NCBI GenBank assembly: GCA_003533975.1
Contig: DQCL01000274.1
Span: 312 to 6,102 of the forward strand
Reading direction: 5' to 3'
DNA: 5,791 nt
Source: Octadecabacter sp.
GTDB lineage: Bacteria > Pseudomonadota > Alphaproteobacteria > Rhodobacterales > Rhodobacteraceae
The notes under the pieces: generated by a model
What the model saw: the letters and a program-made list of their open reading frames with translations, nothing else
Told to the model about the DNA's origin: nothing
Databases searched by the model: none
Position numbers and translations under genes: made by a program
Shown here: positions 1 through 5,132 of the stretch, one piece after another
Numbering within the stretch: position 1 is the stretch's first letter
Layout of the letters: every line of letters begins with the position of its first letter

Positions 1-246
1 GAAGACGACAAAATGACTGTTACACGTGCGCGTAAACTTGAGCGTTTCTTGTCTCAGCCGTTTGACGTTGCGAAAGTGTTCACCGGTTCTGACGGCATTC
101 AGGTGCCACTCGAAGACACAATCGCATCCTTCAAAGCGGTTGTTGACGGCGAGTATGACCACCTTCCAGAAGGTGCGTTCTACATGGTCGGCGGCATCAG
201 CGACGTGATTGCAAAAGCTGAGAAAATGGCTGCAGACGCAGCTTAA
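1..246 (+). CDS. atpD: F1F0 ATP synthase subunit beta, C-terminal end (5'-truncated by the window)
   Basis: This is the last 81 codons of the catalytic beta subunit of the F1 ATP synthase, which makes ATP on the cytoplasmic face of the inner membrane. The frame is open from base 1 (EDDK before the first Met), so that Met at 13 is internal and not a start. The stretch beginning with [20 protein letters not shown] is the conserved C-terminal helical domain of beta subunits. It continues through the family-typical FTG, a PLEDTI-like segment and [10 protein letters not shown], and ends in an alanine-rich tail at a TAA stop. The nucleotide-binding P-loop domain lies upstream of the window. atpC follows after 25 bases in the usual atpHAGDC order, so the two are co-transcribed. 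Identification is very secure. Confidence 0.97.
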   Translation, partial: EDDKMTVTRARKLERFLSQPFDVAKVFTGSDGIQVPLEDTIASFKAVVDGEYDHLPEGAFYMVGGISDVIAKAEKMAADAA

Positions 247-271
247 CCCTCGGACCTAAGGAGCCAATCAC

Positions 272-673
272 ATGGCAGACTTCAAATTTGATCTCGTGTC
301 TCCAGAACGCCGCTTGGCGGAAATGGATGCAACCGAAGTTCAGATCCCGGGTGCGGACGGGGACATGACGGCTATGGCCGACCATGCCCCAACCATCACC
401 ACCCTGCGCCCTGGCATTCTTTCCGTCACCCATTCCGGTGGCGTTGAAGAATACATCGTGTCTGGCGGGTTCGCTGAAATCTCAAGCACGGGCGTTTCCG
501 TGCTGGCAGAGAAGGCGTTCCCAAAGGCCGAGATCACAGCAGAGCAAATGCAGAAGCTTGTAGATGAAGCCCATGCAGCGCACCAATCGGCGTCCGAACT
601 TGGACAAGGTGTCGACGAAGCGGACATGATCCGCAACGCGATGGTCGATGTTGCAGGTATGGTCGGCGTCTAA
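272..673 (+). CDS. atpC: F1F0 ATP synthase subunit epsilon
   Basis: This 133-residue protein is the epsilon subunit of the F1 central stalk, which couples rotation to catalysis and can inhibit ATP hydrolysis. Residues about 1-84 form the N-terminal beta-sandwich: it starts [15 protein letters not shown] and has the family signature [16 protein letters not shown], where a GDFGVLPGHAP-like motif is expected. Residues about 85-133 are the C-terminal helical part ([20 protein letters not shown]), with a short alanine/glycine-rich end. The start is fixed by the Shine-Dalgarno TAAGGAG at 257-263, 8 bases before the ATG. It is the last gene of the atp operon, and a strong hairpin follows the TAA stop after 22 bases. 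Length is normal for alphaproteobacteria. Confidence 0.96.
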   Translation: MADFKFDLVSPERRLAEMDATEVQIPGADGDMTAMADHAPTITTLRPGILSVTHSGGVEEYIVSGGFAEISSTGVSVLAEKAFPKAEITAEQMQKLVDEAHAAHQSASELGQGVDEADMIRNAMVDVAGMVGV

Positions 674-695
674 GCCACTGTGCACTCAGAAATTT

Positions 696-734
696 GAAGA
701 ATGGCGCTCCAACTCGGGGCGCCATTCTTCGTTT
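696..734 (+). terminator. Hairpin terminator of the atp operon
   Basis: A 15-bp stem is formed by GAAGAATGGCGCTCC (696-710) and GGGGCGCCATTCTTC (716-730), with a 5-base loop AACTC. All pairs are Watson-Crick except one T-G pair. The tail is short (GTTT, 731-734), so it is a less than perfect intrinsic terminator by sequence, but its position just after atpC makes the role likely. On the minus strand the stem is followed by AAATTT, so it could also stop or stabilise transcripts coming from nirV. Confidence 0.75.
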
Positions 735-817
735 ATAAGGCTTGATCCGAAAGGACGCACTGCGGACGAAGCCGACTTATGCGACTGCGGCTTTTGCTAC
801 CGCAGAAAATCGGTGTA

Positions 818-976
818 TTAGCAGGACACCGCGGCGGCATGTGCGGCGTGAAAGCCCGCACGCAGAAATTCACGAGGGGACGTGTATCCCAGACGATCCC
901 GCTGATGATCAGAATTCACATTATCAGATCGCCAGGCAGGTCGTCGAATATGTTTTGGTCGCTCATCGGCCAGTTC
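818..976 (-). pseudogene. Probable remnant of an IS3-type transposase (orfB C-terminal end)
   Basis: On the minus strand a stretch of 52 sense codons, open from just after a TAA at 977-979 to a TAA at 818-820, has no plausible start. It reads in part PAWRSDNVNSDHQRDRLGYT followed by SPREFLRAGF. This resembles the end of IS3-family integrase domains, which typically reads W..DYN..RPHS.LGY.TP.EF. The similarity covers only about 30 residues and has one extra residue and several lost positions (no RPHS). No catalytic DDE residues or inverted terminal repeats were identified. It may be a decayed insertion-sequence fragment left between the atp terminator and nirV. The alternative is chance similarity in ordinary intergenic DNA. 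No functional gene is proposed, and nothing else convincing lies in 735-995. Confidence 0.35.
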
Positions 977-995
977 TTATGTGAAAACGGGGGCG

Positions 996-1757
996 TCAGG
1001 GTTTTGTGTCTGTCACCAAGCGCATCCCCAGGTGGGCAGGCGGCACGCCAACGGCACATCCGCCCCGCGCTGGATCGCGTTCCAGAAACGACATGGCCGC
1101 GATGTGTTCACCACCCACAAAGAATGCAGGACAGCGATTGCGAGTCACGAGGCCCTCTGACGCGCCAGCGTAACAATCATCAGTCCATTCCCAAACACTT
1201 CCATTGAGATCAACGATGCCTGCGCTAGTGGCGTCGAATGCACCTTGCGGGCGCAAGGTGCGCTTTGTTTGTGGTTCCATCAGATAGGCTGAGGCCCAAG
1301 TTAATTCAGGGTCGGTAAAGATCGGGTCGGGCGTTTCTGGCAAAACTTCGGCAGCCATATATTCCCATTCCATCAGGCTGGGCAGGCGGTAATCGTGACC
1401 AGTGGTCGCGGTGATCCACGCAAGGTATTCGCCCACATCAACATAAGAAAGCCCTGTGGCCGGCATTTCTTCTGGAGTGCGGTTGCCCGCAACGCGCAGT
1501 TGTTGTGTGCAGGCACGTGCTTGGTAGCAGGCGTTCCACTCGGCAACCGTGACCTCATATTTCTGGACATAAAGCGCAGTACCATCTGTGAAAACGACAG
1601 GGTGTTCTGCAAGCAAAGGTGCAAATGTCATGTCTAAATCGGGGCCGCGCAAGAACAGCGCGCCCCCGATAAATATTGCCGCCACCGCCAACGCAGGCAC
1701 CATGGCTTTCATAAACGCATGGGGTGTCTTTGCAGGGTTGGAGGCGACAAATGTCAT
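996..1757 (-). CDS. nirV: NirV, SUMF1/formylglycine-generating-enzyme-like protein linked to nitrite reductase
   Basis: The gene starts 13 bases after the nirK stop, which marks it as the NirV partner commonly found behind nirK. Its biochemical role is not established; a part in NirK maturation or function has been suggested. The 253-residue protein has a short cytoplasmic N-terminus and one hydrophobic segment (about 17-36), then a presumably periplasmic FGE-fold domain. Visible family motifs are YVQKYEVTVAEWNAC (63-77), the LSYVDVGEYLAWI segment (103-115), YRLPSLMEWEYMA (123-135), LNGSVWEWTDDCY (184-196) and HLGMRLV at the C-terminus (242-248). The Cys-x4-Cys pair of true FGE is absent: the corresponding stretch, GGEHIAAMSFLERD (215-228), has no cysteine. 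Five other cysteines (77, 83, 195, 209, 234) could form disulfides. The Shine-Dalgarno is weak (GGAA). Confidence 0.85.
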   Translation of the reverse strand: MTFVASNPAKTPHAFMKAMVPALAVAAIFIGGALFLRGPDLDMTFAPLLAEHPVVFTDGTALYVQKYEVTVAEWNACYQARACTQQLRVAGNRTPEEMPATGLSYVDVGEYLAWITATTGHDYRLPSLMEWEYMAAEVLPETPDPIFTDPELTWASAYLMEPQTKRTLRPQGAFDATSAGIVDLNGSVWEWTDDCYAGASEGLVTRNRCPAFFVGGEHIAAMSFLERDPARGGCAVGVPPAHLGMRLVTDTKP

Positions 1758-1770
1758 TTTCTATTCCGGT

Positions 1771-2982
1771 TCAGGTTTCAAAAGCCTGCGGGGCGACAAC
1801 CTGTTCCATCAGGTCATTGTTCCATTCGCCTTCGACGACAAAGTGTGCGGTCGCGCCAAGCAAGGAAGCCTCGATCAGGTTGTGGTTTACGTAGGCGTAA
1901 ACACCCGGTTGCTCGAAAGTGTACATCGACGCCATCGCGGTGCCGCCGCGTACAAACCATGTTTCCACATCTTTCAAAGGTGGTGTGCTGAATGACGTTT
2001 CCCAAACGTAGTTGCCGTGTCCGCCAATCAAGTGTGGTCGGCTGTCGCGATTTGCTTGGTTGTGGATCATCAGCACGGTTTCACCGACGTTGAATTTCAA
2101 CGCGTTCTCACCGGTCAACGCGCCCACCGCCCCGTTGAAGACACAGTGTGTCGGGCGCAGGGTACGCATCGCGTCAAGGCTGTCGGCGTAGTCATCACCA
2201 GCGACTTCGTAGGTCTTGTAGTCGCCGAATTCGTCCATCGGCAGGTAATAATCCTGCTCACCGATATAGGCGATGCTGTCGTAGGTCAGCGCGTTGCCGT
2301 CTGCGTCTGTCAAGCCTTCACGTGGCAATACCATAACCGAACCGTTCATGCCGTGTGTCACGTGATACGGGATCATCGCGCCACCCGGCGCGCAGTGATA
2401 TGTAAAGCAGCCGGGCTTGGTCGCTTTCCAGCGCAGCACAGTTTCTTCACCGGGATAGACGTGGGTCAAACCACCGCCACCCAGTGCGCCTGTGGAGGCG
2501 TGGAAGTCGATGTTGTGTTCCATCATGCTGTCCACTGGGTTGCGCAATGTCAGCTCGACCATGTCACCGACGTGGCAGATGATCAGCGGGCCAGGAACGG
2601 ACCCGTTATAGGTGAGCGCCCAGACGGATGCGCCAGTGTCCTCATCGACAACCATCAGGCGTTCTGTGGTTTCCATGTAGATTTCGATAATTTTGGGCCC
2701 GCCTGTGGCGACCTGTTCATGTACGGGCGCAAAGGGCGGCGCGACCAGTTCCTGTTTTACACGAGTGTAACCGGACAGGTCGGCGGTTGGGGCCTGCACT
2801 TGCGCTTGCTGTTCTGCCTCGATGAAACGGGCAGACGGAGCCGGAATGTTCGGTGTGGCTGTGCGGCGTGGTGTGGCGAATGCGGCTGCGCCACTCATGG
2901 CGGCAGCGCCCGCAAGGACGGATCCGCGTAGAACATTGCGGCGGCTTGTTTGGACAAGGCCCGGGTTGATTTGCTTAGTCAT
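1771..2982 (-). CDS. nirK: Copper-containing nitrite reductase NirK
   Basis: NirK reduces nitrite to nitric oxide in the periplasm, as a homotrimer with type 1 and type 2 copper centres. The start at 2982 (403 residues) is chosen because AGGGAG lies 7 bases upstream and the protein then opens with a twin-arginine signal (SRRNVLRG, 13-20, followed by an alanine-rich hydrophobic stretch to about 36). In-frame ATGs further up, as far as 3033, add residues that fit no signal peptide. Cupredoxin domain 1 carries HNIDFH (156-161): H156 for type 1 Cu, D159 catalytic, H161 for type 2. It also carries HC at 196-197 (type 2 His, type 1 Cys), H207 and M212 (type 1). Domain 2 has [10 protein letters not shown] (314-323) with the active-site His, and YVNHNLIEA with type 2 ligand H367. 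All ligands are present. The RPHL motif points to class I NirK. The type 1 loop is C-x9-H, one residue longer than in Alcaligenes faecalis NirK. Confidence 0.97.
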   Translation of the reverse strand: MTKQINPGLVQTSRRNVLRGSVLAGAAAMSGAAAFATPRRTATPNIPAPSARFIEAEQQAQVQAPTADLSGYTRVKQELVAPPFAPVHEQVATGGPKIIEIYMETTERLMVVDEDTGASVWALTYNGSVPGPLIICHVGDMVELTLRNPVDSMMEHNIDFHASTGALGGGGLTHVYPGEETVLRWKATKPGCFTYHCAPGGAMIPYHVTHGMNGSVMVLPREGLTDADGNALTYDSIAYIGEQDYYLPMDEFGDYKTYEVAGDDYADSLDAMRTLRPTHCVFNGAVGALTGENALKFNVGETVLMIHNQANRDSRPHLIGGHGNYVWETSFSTPPLKDVETWFVRGGTAMASMYTFEQPGVYAYVNHNLIEASLLGATAHFVVEGEWNNDLMEQVVAPQAFET

Positions 2983-3012
2983 CGTGATCTCCCTAAAATC
3001 GGGTTTGGTTCG

Positions 3013-3031
3013 GAGCCGCCTCATGCGGCCC
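3013..3031 (-). other. Hairpin in the paz-nirK intergenic space
   Basis: Read on the minus strand, GGGCCGC and GCGGCTC form a 7-bp stem with one G-T pair around a 5-base loop. It starts 8 bases after the paz stop codon. No T-run follows, so it is not a clear intrinsic terminator. It could protect the 3' end of a paz message, mark an RNA-processing site, or partly attenuate read-through into nirK. The stem is short and GC-rich, so chance is possible. Confidence 0.35.
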
Positions 3032-3039
3032 AATGAAAT

Positions 3040-3477
3040 CTAGTTCGCAAGACTTGCGATTTGCTCTTCAAAGCGTGCTCTGGCACCGCGAGGAATGCGG
3101 CCTTCAAGAAAGTTGTCAGGCGCTTGGGTGTCTTCACCCACAGCAATTGTCATCACCATGCCCATGGCAAAGTGTGGCTTACAGCGGATGCCGTAGACGC
3201 CGTCGGTGTCAAAGGTCGCGACGACTTCTTCGTTGATGCGGCCTTCAAAGCCTGCCGCGCCTTCTGGCATCATTTCGGGAATGGTTTCTGCGTTGTGACC
3301 GCGATCTGTTGAGAGAAAAGTCACAGTGTCGCCTGCCGCAATGCGAAGAAACGCAGGCTCAAAGATCATAGTGCCCGCATCACCACGGTTCAGCATCTGA
3401 ACGTCAAAGTTCTCGGCGGCGGCGGCACCTGCCAGCGCAATGCCAAGTGCGAGGGTTGAAGCAAGTGTCTTAAGCAT
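3040..3477 (-). CDS. paz: Pseudoazurin, periplasmic blue-copper electron carrier
   Basis: Pseudoazurin is a small type 1 copper protein that shuttles electrons in the periplasm, typically from the cytochrome bc1 side to NirK and other denitrification enzymes. The start at 3477 gives 145 residues with a Sec signal peptide (MLKTLASTLALGIALAGAAA, cleaved near 21) and has AGGAT 7 bases upstream; a longer in-frame reading to 3546 would run through the promoter palindrome. The mature chain begins ENFDVQMLNRG and has the family's copper ligands: H61 in RGHNAETI, then C99, H102 and M107 in RCKPHFAMGM, the exact C-x2-H-x4-M spacing of pseudoazurins. The C-terminal helical tail is also typical. It is the first gene of the paz-nirK-nirV unit; nirK starts 57 bases downstream, so the carrier and its acceptor are probably made together. 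Confidence 0.95.
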   Translation of the reverse strand: MLKTLASTLALGIALAGAAAAENFDVQMLNRGDAGTMIFEPAFLRIAAGDTVTFLSTDRGHNAETIPEMMPEGAAGFEGRINEEVVATFDTDGVYGIRCKPHFAMGMVMTIAVGEDTQAPDNFLEGRIPRGARARFEEQIASLAN

Positions 3478-3534
3478 TTCGTATCCTATCGTTGTTGTTT
3501 GGGCATAGATTAACGCCCGCGACAGTACCGCTTG

Positions 3535-3548
3535 TTGTGCTAGCACAA
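3535..3548 (-). promoter_or_regulatory. NnrR-type operator upstream of paz-nirK-nirV
   Basis: TTGTGCTAGCACAA is a perfect 14-bp palindrome of the TTG-N8-CAA form bound by NnrR/Nnr/DNR-type Crp/Fnr regulators. Its centre (3541.5) is 64 bases from the paz ATG. If it sits at the usual -41.5, transcription would begin near 3500 and the -10 would fall on TAATCT (3512-3507, minus strand), a fair match. Nearly the same palindrome occurs upstream of norC. Binding by the regulator at 3623-4339 is inferred. Confidence 0.75.
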
Positions 3549-3566
3549 GCTTTTAGGCGTTTTTTA

Positions 3567-3580
3567 TTGATGTGGATCAA
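3567..3580. promoter_or_regulatory. Canonical FNR box between paz and the regulator gene
   Basis: TTGATGTGGATCAA is a perfect match to the FNR consensus TTGAT-N4-ATCAA. It lies in the divergent region, 32 bp (about three helical turns) centre to centre from the paz-side palindrome, and 43 bases before the regulator's ATG. It may give oxygen control through FnrL to the regulator, to paz-nirK-nirV, or to both. Placed at -41.5 for the rightward gene it would set the start of transcription near 3615, with only a very short leader. Which promoter it serves is not decidable from sequence. Confidence 0.72.
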
Positions 3581-3622
3581 TTTGAGTGGCTCAAGCCCCG
3601 TGTTCATGCGAAAACGGTTCTT

Positions 3623-4339
3623 ATGAAAACGCCGAAGCGCCCTCACAGTAGATTGGATGAAAGCCTTCTGGCGGACCTCCCACCGTTTTCGAAACTGGAC
3701 ACCCGACAAATCCGAGAGATTCTCGATCTCGCCAGTTCACGCCGCTATGATGCTGGCGTTGCGGTCTTCGAAGAAGGCAACGACGCAGAGCGGTTCTATC
3801 TTTTGCTGGACGGTTACATCCGTGTCGTGCGCATCACGCCAGGCGGCGAACAGGTTATCGCACTGCACATTCCCAGCGGTCAGTTATTTGGCATCGCCAA
3901 GGCCCTAGGCCGAGAGACATATCCCGCGACAGCAATGGCGGCGGCAGATTCGATTGCCCTATCGTGGCCGACACGGTTGTGGGACGAGTTCACGCGCGCC
4001 TACGACGGTTTTGCGACAGAAAACTACAAGACCGCCGGAAAGCGCATCGGAGAGCTAAACGACCGAATTGTCGAAATGGCGACACAGCAGGTTGAACAGC
4101 GCATCGCATGCGCATTGTTGCGGCTTATCAATCAAACGGGCCGAAAGGTGGACGAAGGTATCGAGATCAACTTCCCGATCACCCGTCAAGACCTGTCAGA
4201 GATGACGGGCACAACGCTGCATACGGTCAGTCGCATGTTAAGCGCGTGGGAAAAGCAGGGTTGGGTAAAGAGCACGCGTAAACGGATTGTCGTATGTGAC
4301 CCGCACCAGCTTATGGTGATGACGGGCGCAAAGGCATAA
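3623..4339 (+). CDS. nnrR: Crp/Fnr-family transcriptional regulator, NnrR/Nnr type (NO-responsive)
   Basis: This 238-residue protein has the layout of Crp/Fnr regulators: a cyclic-nucleotide-binding-like beta barrel (about 18-125, with RRYDAGVAVFEEGNDAERFY and LLDGYIRVVR), a long dimerisation helix (about 130-165) and a winged HTH (about 184-226). The recognition helix reads TTLHTVSRMLSAWE (197-210). The only cysteines, C163 and C225, are far from the N-terminus, so there is no FNR-type [4Fe-4S] cluster. That fits the NnrR/Nnr/DNR group, which sense NO, probably through heme. An upstream ATG at 3572 in the same frame is rejected because it lies inside the FNR box; the ATG at 3623 has only a weak Shine-Dalgarno. 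The gene sits between the nir and nor units it probably activates. Family placement is firm; the exact subgroup (NnrR, Nnr, DNR) is inferred from context. Confidence 0.88.
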   Translation: MKTPKRPHSRLDESLLADLPPFSKLDTRQIREILDLASSRRYDAGVAVFEEGNDAERFYLLLDGYIRVVRITPGGEQVIALHIPSGQLFGIAKALGRETYPATAMAAADSIALSWPTRLWDEFTRAYDGFATENYKTAGKRIGELNDRIVEMATQQVEQRIACALLRLINQTGRKVDEGIEINFPITRQDLSEMTGTTLHTVSRMLSAWEKQGWVKSTRKRIVVCDPHQLMVMTGAKA

Positions 4340-4541
4340 GAATAGCCGCTGCTAACTCGGCATAAAATGTAGAAACGTCCAGCCCGTATTCGGCACAAGC
4401 GTCCATCACTGTATGAAACGGATTCACCATACAGCCGATGCATAGCATCTTGTGGCGCATGAAAACGGAGATCGTTTGAGGCCATTCCCTCATCAGATCT
4501 TCGAGTGGTAAATCTGGGTCGTTCAACACTGCGGGCTTCAT
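4311..4541 (-). CDS. DUF1858 domain protein (putative redox-disulfide domain)
   Basis: This 76-residue soluble protein matches the DUF1858 / hybrid-cluster-protein-associated redox-disulfide family, from recognition of its motif: MLCIGCMVNPFHTVMDACAE (32-51). Within it C34-I-G-C37 is a CxxC pair and the FHTV.DAC stretch is the family hallmark. The N-terminal part (DPDLPLEDLMREWPQTISVF) has the usual 'parameter helix' look. The start is well supported by AGAGG 6 bases upstream. Function is unknown; members often sit beside nitrosative-stress and denitrification genes, and a thiol-redox or metal role is a guess. Its last 29 bases overlap the end of the regulator gene tail-to-tail. It diverges from norC across a region holding an NnrR-type operator, so co-induction with nor is plausible. 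Confidence 0.85.
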   Translation of the reverse strand: MKPAVLNDPDLPLEDLMREWPQTISVFMRHKMLCIGCMVNPFHTVMDACAEYGLDVSTFYAELAAAILMPLRPSSP

Positions 4542-4592
4542 ACTACACCTCTTGTTACTCTCAACACTTTAGCCAGCCAAACGTCGGAAACG

Positions 4593-4606
4593 TTGTGCTA
4601 GCGCAA
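4593..4606 (+). promoter_or_regulatory. NnrR-type operator in the norC / DUF1858 divergent region
   Basis: TTGTGCTAGCGCAA matches TTG-N8-CAA and differs by one base from the palindrome upstream of paz. Its centre (4599.5) is 68 bases before the norC ATG. Set at -41.5 it predicts transcription starting near 4641 with TAAGAA (4629-4634) as the -10. On the other strand it lies 58 bases from the DUF1858 start, so it could serve both genes. The assignment rests on the repeat of the motif and on context. Confidence 0.75.
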
Positions 4607-4667
4607 ACTCCTTGTGCCGAAATCGTTTTAAGAAAAACCCGTCAAATTAATGAACGGGGGCCGCGAG

Positions 4668-5120
4668 ATGGCTGAAATCTTAACAAAATCAAGGGCGCGG
4701 AACATTTTCTACGGGGGATCAATTTTCTTCGTGGTGATTTTTATCGCGCTTACCGTCAACAGCCACAAATACGTGGTCGAGGTATCAACGGCGGATATGC
4801 CAATCAGCGAAGAGGTGGTCTTAGGCAAACGTGTCTGGGAACGTCATTCATGCATCAATTGTCACACGCTGCACGGCGAAGGCGCGTATTTCGCTCCCGA
4901 GGTTGGCAATGTCATGACCCGTTGGGGTGTGGCTGATGACCCTGAAGCGGCTTTTGAAATCCTGCAAGGTTGGATGGAAAGCCAGCCAAGCGGTATAGAA
5001 GGACGCCGTCAGATGCCGCAATTCAACCTGACCGAGGAAGAAACCCGTGGCTTGTCGGAATTCCTGCGTTGGGCTGACCAAACTGACACGCAGGGCTGGC
5101 CGCCAACAGATGCGGGATAG
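4668..5120 (+). CDS. norC: Nitric oxide reductase subunit C (NorC, membrane-bound c-type cytochrome)
   Basis: NorC feeds electrons from periplasmic carriers to the catalytic subunit NorB of the cytochrome c-dependent NO reductase. The 150-residue protein has one N-terminal membrane anchor (about 14-31, YGGSIFFVVIFIALTV) and a periplasmic cytochrome c domain. The heme c site is CINCH (C62, C65, H66), with family residues GEGAYFAPEVGNVMTRWG after it and the distal Met probably M116 in RRQMPQF. The start at 4668 is preferred over an in-frame ATG at 4650 because MAEILTKSRARNIFYGGS lines up with the N-terminus of Paracoccus NorC and a purine-rich GGGGG lies 7 bases upstream. norB follows after 12 bases, so the two form one transcript. 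All expected functional residues are present. Confidence 0.96.
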   Translation: MAEILTKSRARNIFYGGSIFFVVIFIALTVNSHKYVVEVSTADMPISEEVVLGKRVWERHSCINCHTLHGEGAYFAPEVGNVMTRWGVADDPEAAFEILQGWMESQPSGIEGRRQMPQFNLTEEETRGLSEFLRWADQTDTQGWPPTDAG

Positions 5121-5132
5121 GAGAAAAATCCA

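Noticed and set aside
785..805. Inverted repeat CTGCGG...CCGCAG in the atpC-nirV space
   Set aside because: Arms are only 6 bp with a 9-base loop and no T-run or nearby gene end; it is likely chance in GC-rich DNA.
742..1207. Two overlapping plus-strand open frames (742-984 and 779-1207)
   Set aside because: Neither has a convincing ribosome site or recognisable domain; the second runs into the antisense of nirV. Their composition (many Arg, Cys, His) is typical of spurious frames.
2017..2931. A 304-codon open frame on the plus strand inside nirK
   Set aside because: It is exactly antisense to the fully recognisable NirK. It is rich in Val, Cys and His in no known pattern, and is a by-product of the codon bias of a GC-rich gene.
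2983..3033. Longer NirK start at 3033
   Set aside because: It would put 17 arginine-rich residues before a normal Tat signal, while the ATG at 2982 has a strong AGGGAG at the right distance.
3572..3622. Upstream ATG at 3572 as the start of the regulator gene
   Set aside because: It lies within the FNR box TTGATGTGGATCAA, which must be upstream of any transcript it controls, and the extra residues do not resemble the family N-terminus.
4344..4363. Possible terminator GCCG...CGGC after the regulator gene
   Set aside because: A 4-bp stem with a 9-base loop and no T-run, lying inside the DUF1858 coding region; not enough to call.
4580..4594. Inverted repeat AACGT-N5-ACGTT next to the norC operator
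   Set aside because: Five-base arms that partly overlap the NnrR-type palindrome; too short to claim a second operator.
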